Positions 1 to 8,381 of a stretch of DNA of 64,000 nt are shown here, piece after piece. The notes beneath the pieces were generated by a model. The model was not told where the DNA came from. It did not search any database and saw nothing but the letters and a program-made list of their open reading frames with translations. The first letter of the stretch is position 1, and each line of letters starts with the position of its first letter. The translations under genes and the position numbers were made by a program. The stretch lies in the NCBI GenBank assembly GCA_000024525.1, contig CP001769.1:7783001-7847000 (forward strand). The letters are read 5' to 3'. Source of the DNA: Spirosoma linguale DSM 74. GTDB taxonomy: Bacteria; Bacteroidota; Bacteroidia; Cytophagales; Spirosomataceae.

Positions 1-818
1 GCCAGGAGTTGGTCACGCTGGAGCATGGACCAGTGGAGCAGGTTGTCCAGGGCCAGGTAGACGCCATCGACCATCTGCATGAGCCGACCGGTACGTTGCT
101 GGAAGTCGAGCGGTGTGATGTAGCCATCGTGTATGCCCATGAGTTGGGTTTTGAGGCTGGCGATGGGGCTGCGCAGGTCGTGGCCAATGATGCCGAACAG
201 CTTATCTTTAATGTCAATGCTTTTTGTAAGCTGTTCGTTTTTCTTGACGAGCGCTTCTTCGGCTGATCTAATCAGTTTTTGGGTAAAGTAATTGAAGTAG
301 ATGAGGCAACTGAAAACCGAAAATCCATTGAGAAGTTGTCCTACTTCAAAAGGCTGGTCGAGGAACTTCATGATGATGATTCGATACGCCTGGAAGGTAA
401 CACCCAAAAGTACCACAATCACTATCGACTGCTTCATCTCAAATAAGATGATTGTACCGATAGCCATCAGTATCAGCATGAGTTCCGGATGCATGTCTTT
501 TTTGTTCAGAGTGATATCCAGCCAAAAAGCCAGCAGCGAACTTGTATAACTTACGGCAATGAGGTAACAGGAGGCCAGTTGTAGCCTTAACCGGTAGGTC
601 AGCCAAAGTACGGGTATCAGACAGAACGTGAAGACGATTGAGTTAGATATAGCCGAGCGGTAATCCTGGACATAGAGGTTTACGAAAAAAGAGAAAATGG
701 TTAAGAGTAGTACAAACCAGGTGATGATGAGCAGCGATCTGAACCGAAATAACTCAAGCCCTGTCAGGTTTGGGTTGTTCGGAAATATCATTAATTGTAA
801 GTTGTTGATTGGTGGCAT
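1..818 (-). CDS. Membrane histidine kinase, partial (C-terminus outside window)
   Basis: The reading frame opens at an ATG ending at 818 and stays open to the left edge, giving 272 codons. The N-terminal half has about five or six hydrophobic segments. It is followed by a short linker and an H box (DKLFGIIGHDLRSP) with the likely phosphorylated His at residue 213, then the start of the DHp helices. The ATP-binding domain lies outside the window. It is the last of three same-strand genes (LytTR regulator, kinase, kinase), so it probably signals to the LytTR regulator. A 37-bp stretch around its H box (173-209) is identical to 1190-1226 in the neighbouring kinase, which shows that the two are paralogues. 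The membrane halves have diverged, so they may sense different cues. The ligand is unknown. Confidence 0.8.
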   Translation of the reverse strand, partial: MPPINNLQLMIFPNNPNLTGLELFRFRSLLIITWFVLLLTIFSFFVNLYVQDYRSAISNSIVFTFCLIPVLWLTYRLRLQLASCYLIAVSYTSSLLAFWLDITLNKKDMHPELMLILMAIGTIILFEMKQSIVIVVLLGVTFQAYRIIIMKFLDQPFEVGQLLNGFSVFSCLIYFNYFTQKLIRSAEEALVKKNEQLTKSIDIKDKLFGIIGHDLRSPIASLKTQLMGIHDGYITPLDFQQRTGRLMQMVDGVYLALDNLLHWSMLQRDQLL

Positions 819-890
819 GATGTTAGTTTAGGTGTGTCAATAAACAAGCATCGACTTTTTGCGTGTGAGTGACGCTGGCTATTTCTGCCG

Positions 891-1838
891 CTAACTTACT
901 GCACTGTCAAAGCGAGCGGTTACATTCGTTCCTTTTCCCATCTGACTGTCGATGAGCAGCTCACCCTGGTTGAGCCGCATGAACTCCCGGCATAGCTCCA
1001 GGCCCAGCCCCGTCCCTTTCTCGCCCGCCGTGCCCCGGCTGGGAATGACCTGCCCCGACAACGAGGCCGGTCGGCTGATGGGCATACCCACCCCCGAGTC
1101 GGTGATGCGCAGCCAGCCGGTGTGGTCATGCTGGCCGGTGCTGACGTGAATGGAGCCGCCCGCCGGGGTGAACTTAATGGCGTTGTGGAGCAGGTCGTGG
1201 CCAATGATGCCGAACAGCTTATCTTTTAATGAATTAGCGTTGATGAGCATATAGTTCTGTTCACTAATCTCCCGCTGCATCTTAAGCGCTGTTCTCCTGA
1301 CAATGTAGCCAAAGTAAATGATTAGGCTGAAAACAGTAGTTCCGTCTACAAAGTGGCCGATCTCGAATGGAGTAAGGATATAATAAATGAGAAGTACTCT
1401 ACATAAAAAATAGGTGAAGGCCGTTAGTAGAGCCATCAATAACGAGGCTTTTCCGTCGAGTAGAATCAGCGACATAATGCAAAGACCTGTTATGTGTAAG
1501 TCCAGGTCAGTCTCATGACCTGTGGCTAGCCTCAGGAAAAAGGCGAGGAGTATCGTAATGTACAAAGATCCGACACAATACCAGGCAGCGCGGTTTATTT
1601 TGTGTTTATAGGCAAGCCAAAGCGTAGGCAGATACGAAAAGATAATATTAAATGCGTTGCTGAACACCCTGTCGTATTTGTGAAAATAAGCGTTGGCAAT
1701 TGCAACAAGAATCATTACTGCAATGAGTAGCCAGGCAATGTTGAGCAAGGTCATGAACCTGAATCTGTCATACGGAGACAGTAATTCCAATCCATACCTT
1801 GGAAATAACCTTCGTTGTATACTCGATAACGAGTGCAT
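891..1838 (-). CDS. Membrane histidine kinase with internal deletion (H box fused to N box)
   Basis: The protein has 315 residues from the ATG at 1838, which gives a 4-bp gap to the upstream regulator; an earlier ATG at 1913 would overlap that gene by 71 bp and is less likely. Five or six membrane segments fill residues 20-180, then comes the H box FGIIGHDL (His 214). In a normal kinase about 100 residues separate the H box from the N box. Here GHDL runs straight into LLHNAIKFTPAGG, followed by DSGVGM and GEKGTGLGL of the ATPase domain. The DHp helices are therefore almost absent while the frame is kept. The deletion may have arisen between short ACCTGC matches at the two boxes. Autophosphorylation and dimerisation are probably lost; the protein may be a decaying paralogue of the kinase at 1-818 or a membrane-bound ATP-binding partner. 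Confidence 0.75.
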   Translation of the reverse strand: MHSLSSIQRRLFPRYGLELLSPYDRFRFMTLLNIAWLLIAVMILVAIANAYFHKYDRVFSNAFNIIFSYLPTLWLAYKHKINRAAWYCVGSLYITILLAFFLRLATGHETDLDLHITGLCIMSLILLDGKASLLMALLTAFTYFLCRVLLIYYILTPFEIGHFVDGTTVFSLIIYFGYIVRRTALKMQREISEQNYMLINANSLKDKLFGIIGHDLLHNAIKFTPAGGSIHVSTGQHDHTGWLRITDSGVGMPISRPASLSGQVIPSRGTAGEKGTGLGLELCREFMRLNQGELLIDSQMGKGTNVTARFDSAVS

Positions 1839-1842
1839 AATG

Positions 1843-2595
1843 TTAGTTTGACTTGGCGCTAATGCCAAGCTTTTGCATTTGCTCCTGTACCGTAGGCTGA
1901 TAGGTAATACCAATGGGAATCTTAGTAGTTTTGATCCAGACTGCTTTTGATTCCAGGCGTTTCAGGTGGGTAACGTTGATGATATACGATTTATGAATAC
2001 GAATGAAACGGTCGTTTGGCAGATCATCAGACAGCGCAGATATGCGTTTATTAACCGCAAAGACTCCATCCAGCGTATGGACTTTAATGTAAAGTCCATA
2101 CGCTTCTATGTATAGAATATCACTAAAGGCGAATCGCTCTAATCGCCGTCCAGATTTAAAATATATTTCTTCTTTGTCGGGTGTGGCTGCCGGCTTTCCT
2201 TCGGTAACGGCTGCTGCCTGGATACGCTCAAGAACACGGCCCACACCCCGCAGAAACCGGTTGAAGTCGTAAGGCTTGGGTAAGAAGTCAATGATATCGA
2301 AATCAAAGCACTCGATGGCTAGTTCACTGTAAGCCGACGTAACAACAACGGCCGACGTATTTCGGGAGGCTCTTAGTAAGTCCAGCCCATTCATGTCGGG
2401 CAGGGTAAGGTCCAGAAACAGGATATCGATTGGGTTGGTTGCCAGAACTTTCAAGGCATCGACACCCGTGTGGCATATGAGTGGTGGGGCGAGGAATTTG
2501 ACCTGATTAATATAACGACTCAACTGTTCAATAAAAGCAGGATCATCTTCGACCAATAAGGTACTATAACGTACCGTTGATTCAGTGTCATTCAT
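1843..2595 (-). CDS. LytTR-family response regulator
   Basis: This 250-residue cytoplasmic regulator has a receiver domain at about residues 10-125, with acidic residues EDD at 17-19 and the likely phosphorylated Asp 62 in FLDLTLPDMNG. A LytTR DNA-binding domain spans about 145-245 (FKSGRRLERF, IEAYGLYIKVHT, FIRIHKSYIINVTHL). It is the first gene of a minus-strand set followed by two membrane histidine kinases, 4 bp and then 72 bp apart, so it is the probable output of those sensors. The target genes are not evident from the window. Confidence 0.9.
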   Translation of the reverse strand: MNDTESTVRYSTLLVEDDPAFIEQLSRYINQVKFLAPPLICHTGVDALKVLATNPIDILFLDLTLPDMNGLDLLRASRNTSAVVVTSAYSELAIECFDFDIIDFLPKPYDFNRFLRGVGRVLERIQAAAVTEGKPAATPDKEEIYFKSGRRLERFAFSDILYIEAYGLYIKVHTLDGVFAVNKRISALSDDLPNDRFIRIHKSYIINVTHLKRLESKAVWIKTTKIPIGITYQPTVQEQMQKLGISAKSN

Positions 2596-2599
2596 GTAG

Positions 2600-3400
2600 A
2601 TTGTTTTCTATAGTTACAGAATTACGGAAAGGGTACTAAAAAAACATCGATGATCTTCACACTTTTTGTGCAAAGCAACTTACTTTATGGTATGAAAAGC
2701 AAAATGTGAATAAGGATACTGATAGTTGGAGTAAAGTTATTATTAAAACTTGGTTTACTAATTAGTATATATATTAGTCGTAATAACAAACTTAATACCC
2801 GTTGCAAGCATAAAAATTTATATGTATAGAAGACATAATAGGCATAGTAAAGATACAAGTAATATTGTTTTGGTGATAAGTAGACAAATGTCAATTAAAG
2901 TATTGAAATAAAAACAATATGATTATATATATTTTTCAATTTATTATATAGTATGTATCTAAGCTATTCGCTTACAGCTGGTTACATAGAGAAATCAGAA
3001 AGTGTGCCTATTTGTATATTAGTCCGGTGGCTGGCTCAATACAGGGTAAAAAGTGGGTAAAAGGCCATTTTTAGAGCAGGCCTCTCAAGGGGTATACCTA
3101 CACAAAAAAGCGCCTGGCCCTAATTAGTAGTCGAATGGCTATCAGCAAAGTGCTAGAGCCAACTTAAGGAATCAGATGTAATCTATATAATGCTACGGAA
3201 AGTATAACCAAGATCATAGTTTATACTATGAATGTATAGTGGCAGGCATTTCTCTAAAAGAACTAGTACCTAGTATACGTGCTCGTTTAACAGGATAAAT
3301 AATGGCTTGAATTAGACTGATGAAGAAAACAGCGGTATTTTTAAACGATACTTCCCCAAAGTTGGTCGAATGGAGATACGGTAATAAAAGCATGCCTAAG
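2600..3400. other. AT-rich gene-free stretch
   Basis: I see no convincing gene here. About 2690-2960 is strongly AT-rich, unlike the flanking genes. Minus-strand ORFs at 2685-2894 and 3226-3408 are short, of low complexity or without recognisable features, and I do not call them. The plus strand around 3238-3412 reads as a peptide broken by stops, which could be a gene relic, but I cannot name it. Confidence 0.5.
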
Positions 3401-3706
3401 TTAGCCAACCAGTAACAGAGCGAATGAGCCCAGAAGGGTTAAACCAGTGACGCTTATAGCCGTTAACAAGTATTTCTCCTTTGGGTTTAGGCTGTACATC
3501 AAATGGTGGTTCTCATCAACCCCCAGATAATTGCTTTCAGAAAACCAGCGCGATAATCGTTTTAGGGCTCCCGGGAGCCAGGTCGACTCTTCTGTGTCGT
3601 TGATAACCAACAGCTCATCCAGCATTTGACTAGTATCCCGTGCATTTGCCGTTATGAAAATTGTTGATACAGCAGGACGGCTGGTTACACTGATTGTAAT
3701 GTTCAT
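3401..3706 (-). CDS. Hypothetical small protein with C-terminal membrane helix
   Basis: The ORF encodes 101 residues with a mixed, protein-like composition (ESTWLPGALKRLSRWF) and a clear C-terminal hydrophobic helix (LLTAISVTGLTLLGSFALLL), as in a tail-anchored membrane protein. An A-rich stretch precedes the ATG, which suits Bacteroidota initiation. It stands alone in an AT-rich region with no obvious operon partner. I do not recognise the family, and it may be a chance ORF. Confidence 0.4.
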   Translation of the reverse strand: MNITISVTSRPAVSTIFITANARDTSQMLDELLVINDTEESTWLPGALKRLSRWFSESNYLGVDENHHLMYSLNPKEKYLLTAISVTGLTLLGSFALLLVG

Positions 3707-4207
3707 ATCTTTTGATCGTACTTGAGTTAGGGGTCTGCCTGGCTCGTTTACACAACAAAATTGGTATGTTGAGCCCGGTAAAAAGCTGAGTTTTCGATGA
3801 ACTGCTACTTTTACCCGTTTTTTGCCAAATAACAGGTTATAATATAATTATAAAGTCGATAAGTTCAATAACTACTGAATAGGTGTCGCTTTAAAGACCT
3901 TTATACATCTTCAGTAACAAGAAAGTTTTCGAAAACTAACAAGTGAATTACACATGAAAGTATAACAATGTTTTAGTTTTTAGTGTGTGGGCTATTTGTT
4001 AATTATCCAATGGCCCCGGGGCTCTATTCTCTAAGTAATTGCCCGGTAAGAAATAGTTAATGTCTGGTATATTGATAAAAATATGTAACTATTTAGCTGT
4101 CAAGCCTAAACAAAGGGTAAGTATTTATTAGTAGGCAGATTAGTACAGTTGAATAAAGGGTAATTTGCCGATTCTATCTATCAGTTGTTCAACTATTCAT
4201 CCACCCT
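3707..4207. other. Gene-free stretch upstream of barrel protein
   Basis: No gene is visible. The stretch is AT-rich and holds the probable promoter of the gene at 4208; the sequence TAATTTGC near 4151 is close to, but one base short of, the Bacteroidota TAnnTTTG box. Confidence 0.4.
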
Positions 4208-4777
4208 ATGCGAAAAAAGTGTCTGTTGGTTGCCCTGCTCACTTGGGTAACTATCTCGAAGGCGATTGGTCAGACTCCCACTCATCCACCTGCCCGAGCC
4301 GTTCTCGATGTAGGTATCCGGTTCCAGAAGTCAATTAGCTTTTATACCGAAAACGGTATCACTGCGCAGTACGCACACCCTAAGCTGGTGTCGAAACGTC
4401 TGTTTCTGGGTCTGAGTTATATTACCTCCCGGTTGGGGACAGCGTTTCAGTCCAATGCCATTAAGCAGGATAATTTTCTGGTATCGGCCGGGTATTATTT
4501 TCGGCCAAACTGGGTGGTTCGTCCAATGGCCAGGCTAAATGTGGGCTACTTTGCGGCACACTACGCTAGTCCTCTTTTCGATGAACTGCCGAAGACCTCT
4601 GCGTTAGCTTCGCCCGAATTTGGTTTGTGTTATTGCCCGATTTTTCCGCTCAAAATCAATGCGTCTATCGGCTACAACTTCCTTACCGGCAATGGCGTAA
4701 CCGGCCCGGGTACGCTATATCCCGTATTTGTACAAACCAGTGTTACCTGGAACATTCTCAAAAACTCAAAAAACTGA
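4208..4777 (+). CDS. Predicted outer-membrane beta-barrel protein
   Basis: The 189-residue protein starts with a signal peptide (MRKKCLLVALLTWVTISKAIGQ). The rest is rich in alternating hydrophobic and aromatic residues with Gly and Asn turns (FLVSAGYYFRPNWVVRPMARLNVGYF), the pattern of a small eight-strand-like barrel, and it ends in a strand-like segment (VFVQTSVTWNIL). It is followed by the hydrolase at 4779 with a 1-bp gap, so the two are probably co-transcribed. The exact family is not recognised. Confidence 0.65.
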   Translation: MRKKCLLVALLTWVTISKAIGQTPTHPPARAVLDVGIRFQKSISFYTENGITAQYAHPKLVSKRLFLGLSYITSRLGTAFQSNAIKQDNFLVSAGYYFRPNWVVRPMARLNVGYFAAHYASPLFDELPKTSALASPEFGLCYCPIFPLKINASIGYNFLTGNGVTGPGTLYPVFVQTSVTWNILKNSKN

Positions 4778-4778
4778 T

Positions 4779-5711
4779 ATGAAAACAGTCATTTGTCTTC
4801 TGCTATTGGCTGTCATGGGCATCGCCTGTTCATCGGAACCGGCTATTACAACCGAAATGCTCGATGGTGGTACGCTGTTCGACCCTTCGATCTATAAACC
4901 CGAAAACTATCTCGTCTCGAAAGCTATTCCGAACCCCACGCCCGATCAGGCAAAAAAGCCAGTTATTATCGCCTGCCACGGCTATTCGGCAACCACATTC
5001 GAATGGGACGAATTCCGGGCCTGGGCCAACGGCCGAACCGACCTTTATCTGTCGCAGGTGCTTCTGGGCGGGCACGGACGTAGTTACGATGATTTCAAAA
5101 AGTCGACCTGGCACGACTGGCAGGCGGCTATTATGGAGGAATACGACCAGCTGGCAAAGGCGGGTTACACAAACATTAGTCTGTTGGGTTCATCTACCAG
5201 CGGGGCACTGCTGCTGCAACTGGTGTCGTCGGGTTATTTCGCTAATCGGCTGACCCCTCGTACTATACTGCTGGTTGATCCTATTGTTATCCCCTCCGAC
5301 AAATCGCTTTCGCTGGTTGGTTTGGTTGGACCTATGCTGGGTTACTTCGAAACGCAGCAGTCGGTTAGTGAGGATAAAGTATTTTTTCACTTCCGCCCCC
5401 AGGAAACCCTTCAACAATTACAGAATGTGCTGACTATCGTTCGGAAAGACCTGGAAAAAGGCATTACCCTCCCAACCGGCTGTAGTATGAAGGTGTATAA
5501 GTCGAAAAAAGACTCGTCGGCCGACCCGGTCAGTGCTGTTCTGATCTATCAGGGCACCAAAACCTCCGATGGAAGCCCCGTTGCCGTTGAGTTGATCGAC
5601 TCGGAACTGCATGTATATACGCGCCTGAATTTACGCGACCAGGTAACGGCCAAAGACCGCCAAAACCAGACGGCAACCTTTACCGATATTGTGAGACGGG
5701 TACTGCGGTAA
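4779..5711 (+). CDS. Exported alpha/beta hydrolase, probable lipoprotein
   Basis: I start this gene at the ATG at 4779 because the first residues then form a lipoprotein signal (MKTVICLLLLAVMGIACSS, lipobox Cys 17). A frame start at 4728 lies inside the preceding gene. The 310-residue protein has an alpha/beta-hydrolase layout: an HG turn (IIACHGYS), GGHGRSYDDF, and a nucleophile elbow LLGSSTSGALLL with the probable catalytic Ser. A later His in the segment IDSELHVYTR may complete the triad. The substrate is unknown; an esterase or carboxylesterase-like role at the cell envelope is the best guess. Confidence 0.75.
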   Translation: MKTVICLLLLAVMGIACSSEPAITTEMLDGGTLFDPSIYKPENYLVSKAIPNPTPDQAKKPVIIACHGYSATTFEWDEFRAWANGRTDLYLSQVLLGGHGRSYDDFKKSTWHDWQAAIMEEYDQLAKAGYTNISLLGSSTSGALLLQLVSSGYFANRLTPRTILLVDPIVIPSDKSLSLVGLVGPMLGYFETQQSVSEDKVFFHFRPQETLQQLQNVLTIVRKDLEKGITLPTGCSMKVYKSKKDSSADPVSAVLIYQGTKTSDGSPVAVELIDSELHVYTRLNLRDQVTAKDRQNQTATFTDIVRRVLR

Positions 5712-5725
5712 TGGGTGATAAAGCA

Positions 5726-5782
5726 CACTTCCTGCCTGGGCAGATGGACGTATATCGAACCGTTTTGCCCAGGCCGGGAGTG
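5726..5782. terminator. Shared hairpin between convergent genes
   Basis: Near-complementary arms at 5726-5742 and 5766-5782 flank a 23-bp loop between the stop at 5711 (plus) and the stop at 5789 (minus). The arms centre on TGCCTGGGCA and TGCCCAGGC. There is no long T run, so termination is likely but not certain. Confidence 0.5.
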
Positions 5783-5788
5783 CACACG

Positions 5789-6400
5789 TTAGAATTTTAA
5801 CAGTATACCAGACAAGATATTGGGTAATACTCTGCCATTAGAGTAGCGGGGCGTACCCCTATCGAGGGTTAAGTCCTGGCTTTTGGACTGGTAGCGCAAT
5901 CCCACGCCTGAAAATAGTTCAAGACGGCTCCGACCTTCTTTAGCAAGTTGAATATCAATACCCATTTTCAGGTTTCCGCAATAGATCATCCGGGATCCTG
6001 TTGAGGAAACCGGCGTCGATGACCATGTATAGCTGAAATCCTCCTGATTATATTGTTGCCCTTTTATCATCAGATTGGGACCTACGAAAAAACGGACGCT
6101 CTTTTGAGCGTCGGCCAGGTAGAACCGGTAATCCATTTTTAGCGCCCAGCCTTTCCTTAAAAGTGTATTGTTGGTCGAATTATCCCCCCAAAAATAACTG
6201 CCGTCAACTACGATTGACTGCCGGGTAGCGGTCGGGATTTCGACTCCCATTCGTATCTCATGCATGATAAGTTCAAGCGGGTAGACACGAATGAACACGG
6301 GTCCGTACTGTGGTTGGGGCGGAATTTTAACGTCCTGGCTGTGTACGGCCAGAGTTTGTAGGGTCAATAGGGCAATGAGGATGGAAAGAGACTTCTTCAT
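5789..6400 (-). CDS. Predicted outer-membrane beta-barrel protein
   Basis: The 203-residue protein has a signal peptide (MKKSLSILIALLTLQTLAVHSQ) and repeated amphipathic strands ending in a hydrophobic C-terminus (LPNILSGILLKF). It resembles the small DUF3575-like or PorT-like barrels common in Bacteroidota, but I cannot assign a family. It is convergent with the hydrolase gene and stands alone. Confidence 0.6.
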   Translation of the reverse strand: MKKSLSILIALLTLQTLAVHSQDVKIPPQPQYGPVFIRVYPLELIMHEIRMGVEIPTATRQSIVVDGSYFWGDNSTNNTLLRKGWALKMDYRFYLADAQKSVRFFVGPNLMIKGQQYNQEDFSYTWSSTPVSSTGSRMIYCGNLKMGIDIQLAKEGRSRLELFSGVGLRYQSKSQDLTLDRGTPRYSNGRVLPNILSGILLKF

Positions 6401-6565
6401 ACTACAGGATGGTTGATTTGGTGAATGAACACATCAAAAGTAGCGTCCTGTAACGTACCGGGACAGGGCGAGTTTACGCCCGGCAGACTTGAGGTTATCT
6501 ACGGTCAGAAAAAGCACCAGTAACTGTCCCGTAGGTACAACTTAGTCATCCAATTCACGTAGTAG

Positions 6566-8227
6566 TTAGCTTTCCAGCCCCATCTTCCGTAAAAAATCGG
6601 GCTTTACGCGCCGGGCTACGTCTACTTCGCTGCCGTCGCTCATCATGAGGGTGCCCCCATCTCCGCGCCGATATTTGGTTATGTACTTCAGGTTAACCAG
6701 ATGCGACTTATGTACCTTGAAGAAATGGTCATGGTCGGCCAGTACCTGTTCGAACTCGGCCAGTGAGCGGGAGGCAACCAATTCTTTGCGGTTGGTAAAG
6801 TGAACGGTGGTGTAACTGCCCATCGCTTCGATCCGGACAATATCGTCGGCGGGAAAGAGCAGCACGCTTTCCATGGTTGGAATGGGTATTTTCTTTACCC
6901 GTTCGCGTTCTTCCCGGATCATCCTGAGCACTTGCTGAAGTTCGTCGCTGGGGGCAGACGGTGCCTGGCTGAGTTGATTTTCAAGTACTTCGCTATGCTG
7001 CTCGATTAAATTCTGATTTTCTTCAAGTCGTTTGAGCGCCAGCTCCTGCGCCTGGCTGATGTCGTGACGGAGTAGGTTGATGCGGTCCATCACGGCAAAT
7101 GTAAGCAGCGTAGCCTGGCAAACGGCTCCGATCTGATAGCCGTAATACGTGAAAACATGGTCGAACGAGATCACATTGAACAGCGTGAGTACCAGCAACA
7201 GGATTTCAACGATGTAAATACCCCAGCCGAGCAGATAGAAACGAGCGGCCCGGAAGCCCTGACGGTACAGTACTAATCCCAGACCCAGAAACGACAGGAA
7301 AGTAATCAGCACAACAACATTGAACACCATTTCAGCTTGTTGAACGCCGACAATTTTAGCGGCCACTACCCCAATGGCGAGCACCGCCGTTCCCTGATAA
7401 GCCTGGGCAATACGCGGGTAAACGGCCCGTAGGTTCAGAAAATTAACCGAAAAGGCAAGACTCGTCAGCAGGGTGAATAGCCGGATAAGGCTGGAGTTTA
7501 TGCCGTTGTTCATGTACGGCATATCCTGCCAGAGGAGATCGAACAGGTAGCCTTCAAACGTGAGCAGCGTGAGGCAGGAAAAGACGACATGCAAGGTATA
7601 GAGCAGAAAAGTCCGGTCGCGCAGGGATACGTACATGAAAAAGCTGAACAGCGCAATGAGCGCCATAACCCCCGACACAAACGAATTGATCATTGTTTCG
7701 CGGTAGACTTTCTGTACTATTGGCTGAATGCTGCCCAGCTTGATGGGCAAAACAAGCCCATTCATGTCTTTAAGGGAAATGTAGACATGTTTGGGATGTC
7801 GCCCCAGATATAATGTGATACTGTTGATGCCGAAAAAACGATTGGTAAACGGACGCAGCACACCCGTTTCCAGGAAATACGTTGTATCCTCACTAACGAC
7901 GTAGGCATCGACGAAATCGACATCCTGCGCTTCCAGTATCGCATAAACCGGCTCGTTAGTTTGGTTGCTGAGGTCCCATTTCAGCCAGATGCGCGACGGT
8001 GTAAACCCCAGATTAAGCACCTTATCGGGGCTGTTGGTAAACAATCTGTCGGGCAGTTTGCTAATCTGAATGTGACTTAACAGACTGGTCGTATCCTCAA
8101 AATAGCGGGCATAGGAACCCATTTCAATCAGTTCACTGGCCCGCTGATACCGAATCGTGTGCTGGGCTTGCACGAGAGTTAGGCTACTCAACCATACTAG
8201 CAGAAACAGACGTATACGATTTTTCAA
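6566..8227 (-). CDS. 7TMR-DISM sensor fused to a LytTR DNA-binding domain
   Basis: This 553-residue protein carries a signal peptide, an extracellular 7TMR-DISMED2-type domain at about 25-175 (RIWLKWDLSNQTNEPVYAIL), seven membrane helices at about 185-385, a coiled coil at about 390-440, and a C-terminal LytTR domain at about 450-553 (VRIEAMGSYTTVHFTNRK, FFKVHKSHLVNLKYI). It has no kinase or receiver domain, so it is a one-component membrane-bound transcription factor. The extracellular domain type often binds carbohydrate. It lies 154 bp downstream of the GH78 gene on the same strand and might regulate the neighbouring PUL; that link is inferred from position only. Confidence 0.88.
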   Translation of the reverse strand: MKNRIRLFLLVWLSSLTLVQAQHTIRYQRASELIEMGSYARYFEDTTSLLSHIQISKLPDRLFTNSPDKVLNLGFTPSRIWLKWDLSNQTNEPVYAILEAQDVDFVDAYVVSEDTTYFLETGVLRPFTNRFFGINSITLYLGRHPKHVYISLKDMNGLVLPIKLGSIQPIVQKVYRETMINSFVSGVMALIALFSFFMYVSLRDRTFLLYTLHVVFSCLTLLTFEGYLFDLLWQDMPYMNNGINSSLIRLFTLLTSLAFSVNFLNLRAVYPRIAQAYQGTAVLAIGVVAAKIVGVQQAEMVFNVVVLITFLSFLGLGLVLYRQGFRAARFYLLGWGIYIVEILLLVLTLFNVISFDHVFTYYGYQIGAVCQATLLTFAVMDRINLLRHDISQAQELALKRLEENQNLIEQHSEVLENQLSQAPSAPSDELQQVLRMIREERERVKKIPIPTMESVLLFPADDIVRIEAMGSYTTVHFTNRKELVASRSLAEFEQVLADHDHFFKVHKSHLVNLKYITKYRRGDGGTLMMSDGSEVDVARRVKPDFLRKMGLES

Positions 8228-8381
8228 AATTCCTGATGGGTGGATAACCTATTTGTAGCCTGATGTTCCAATTAGTACTGTAAGTATAACACATGATGAT
8301 CCGAATAGCTATACTTATTAACTACCTTTTAATGAAAATCAGCCAGTAGTAATTGGGTGGGTATGGAAAAGAAGATACCTG

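Noticed and set aside
2685..2894. Minus-strand ORF of 69 residues
   Set aside because: Tyr/Leu-rich low-complexity product of very AT-rich DNA with no neighbour or signal.
3226..3408. Minus-strand ORF of 60 residues
   Set aside because: No recognisable features; overlaps the end of the 101-residue ORF and the opposite strand looks equally relic-like.
4728..4778. Longer start for the alpha/beta hydrolase
   Set aside because: It lies inside the preceding gene and would destroy the clear lipoprotein signal that begins at 4779.
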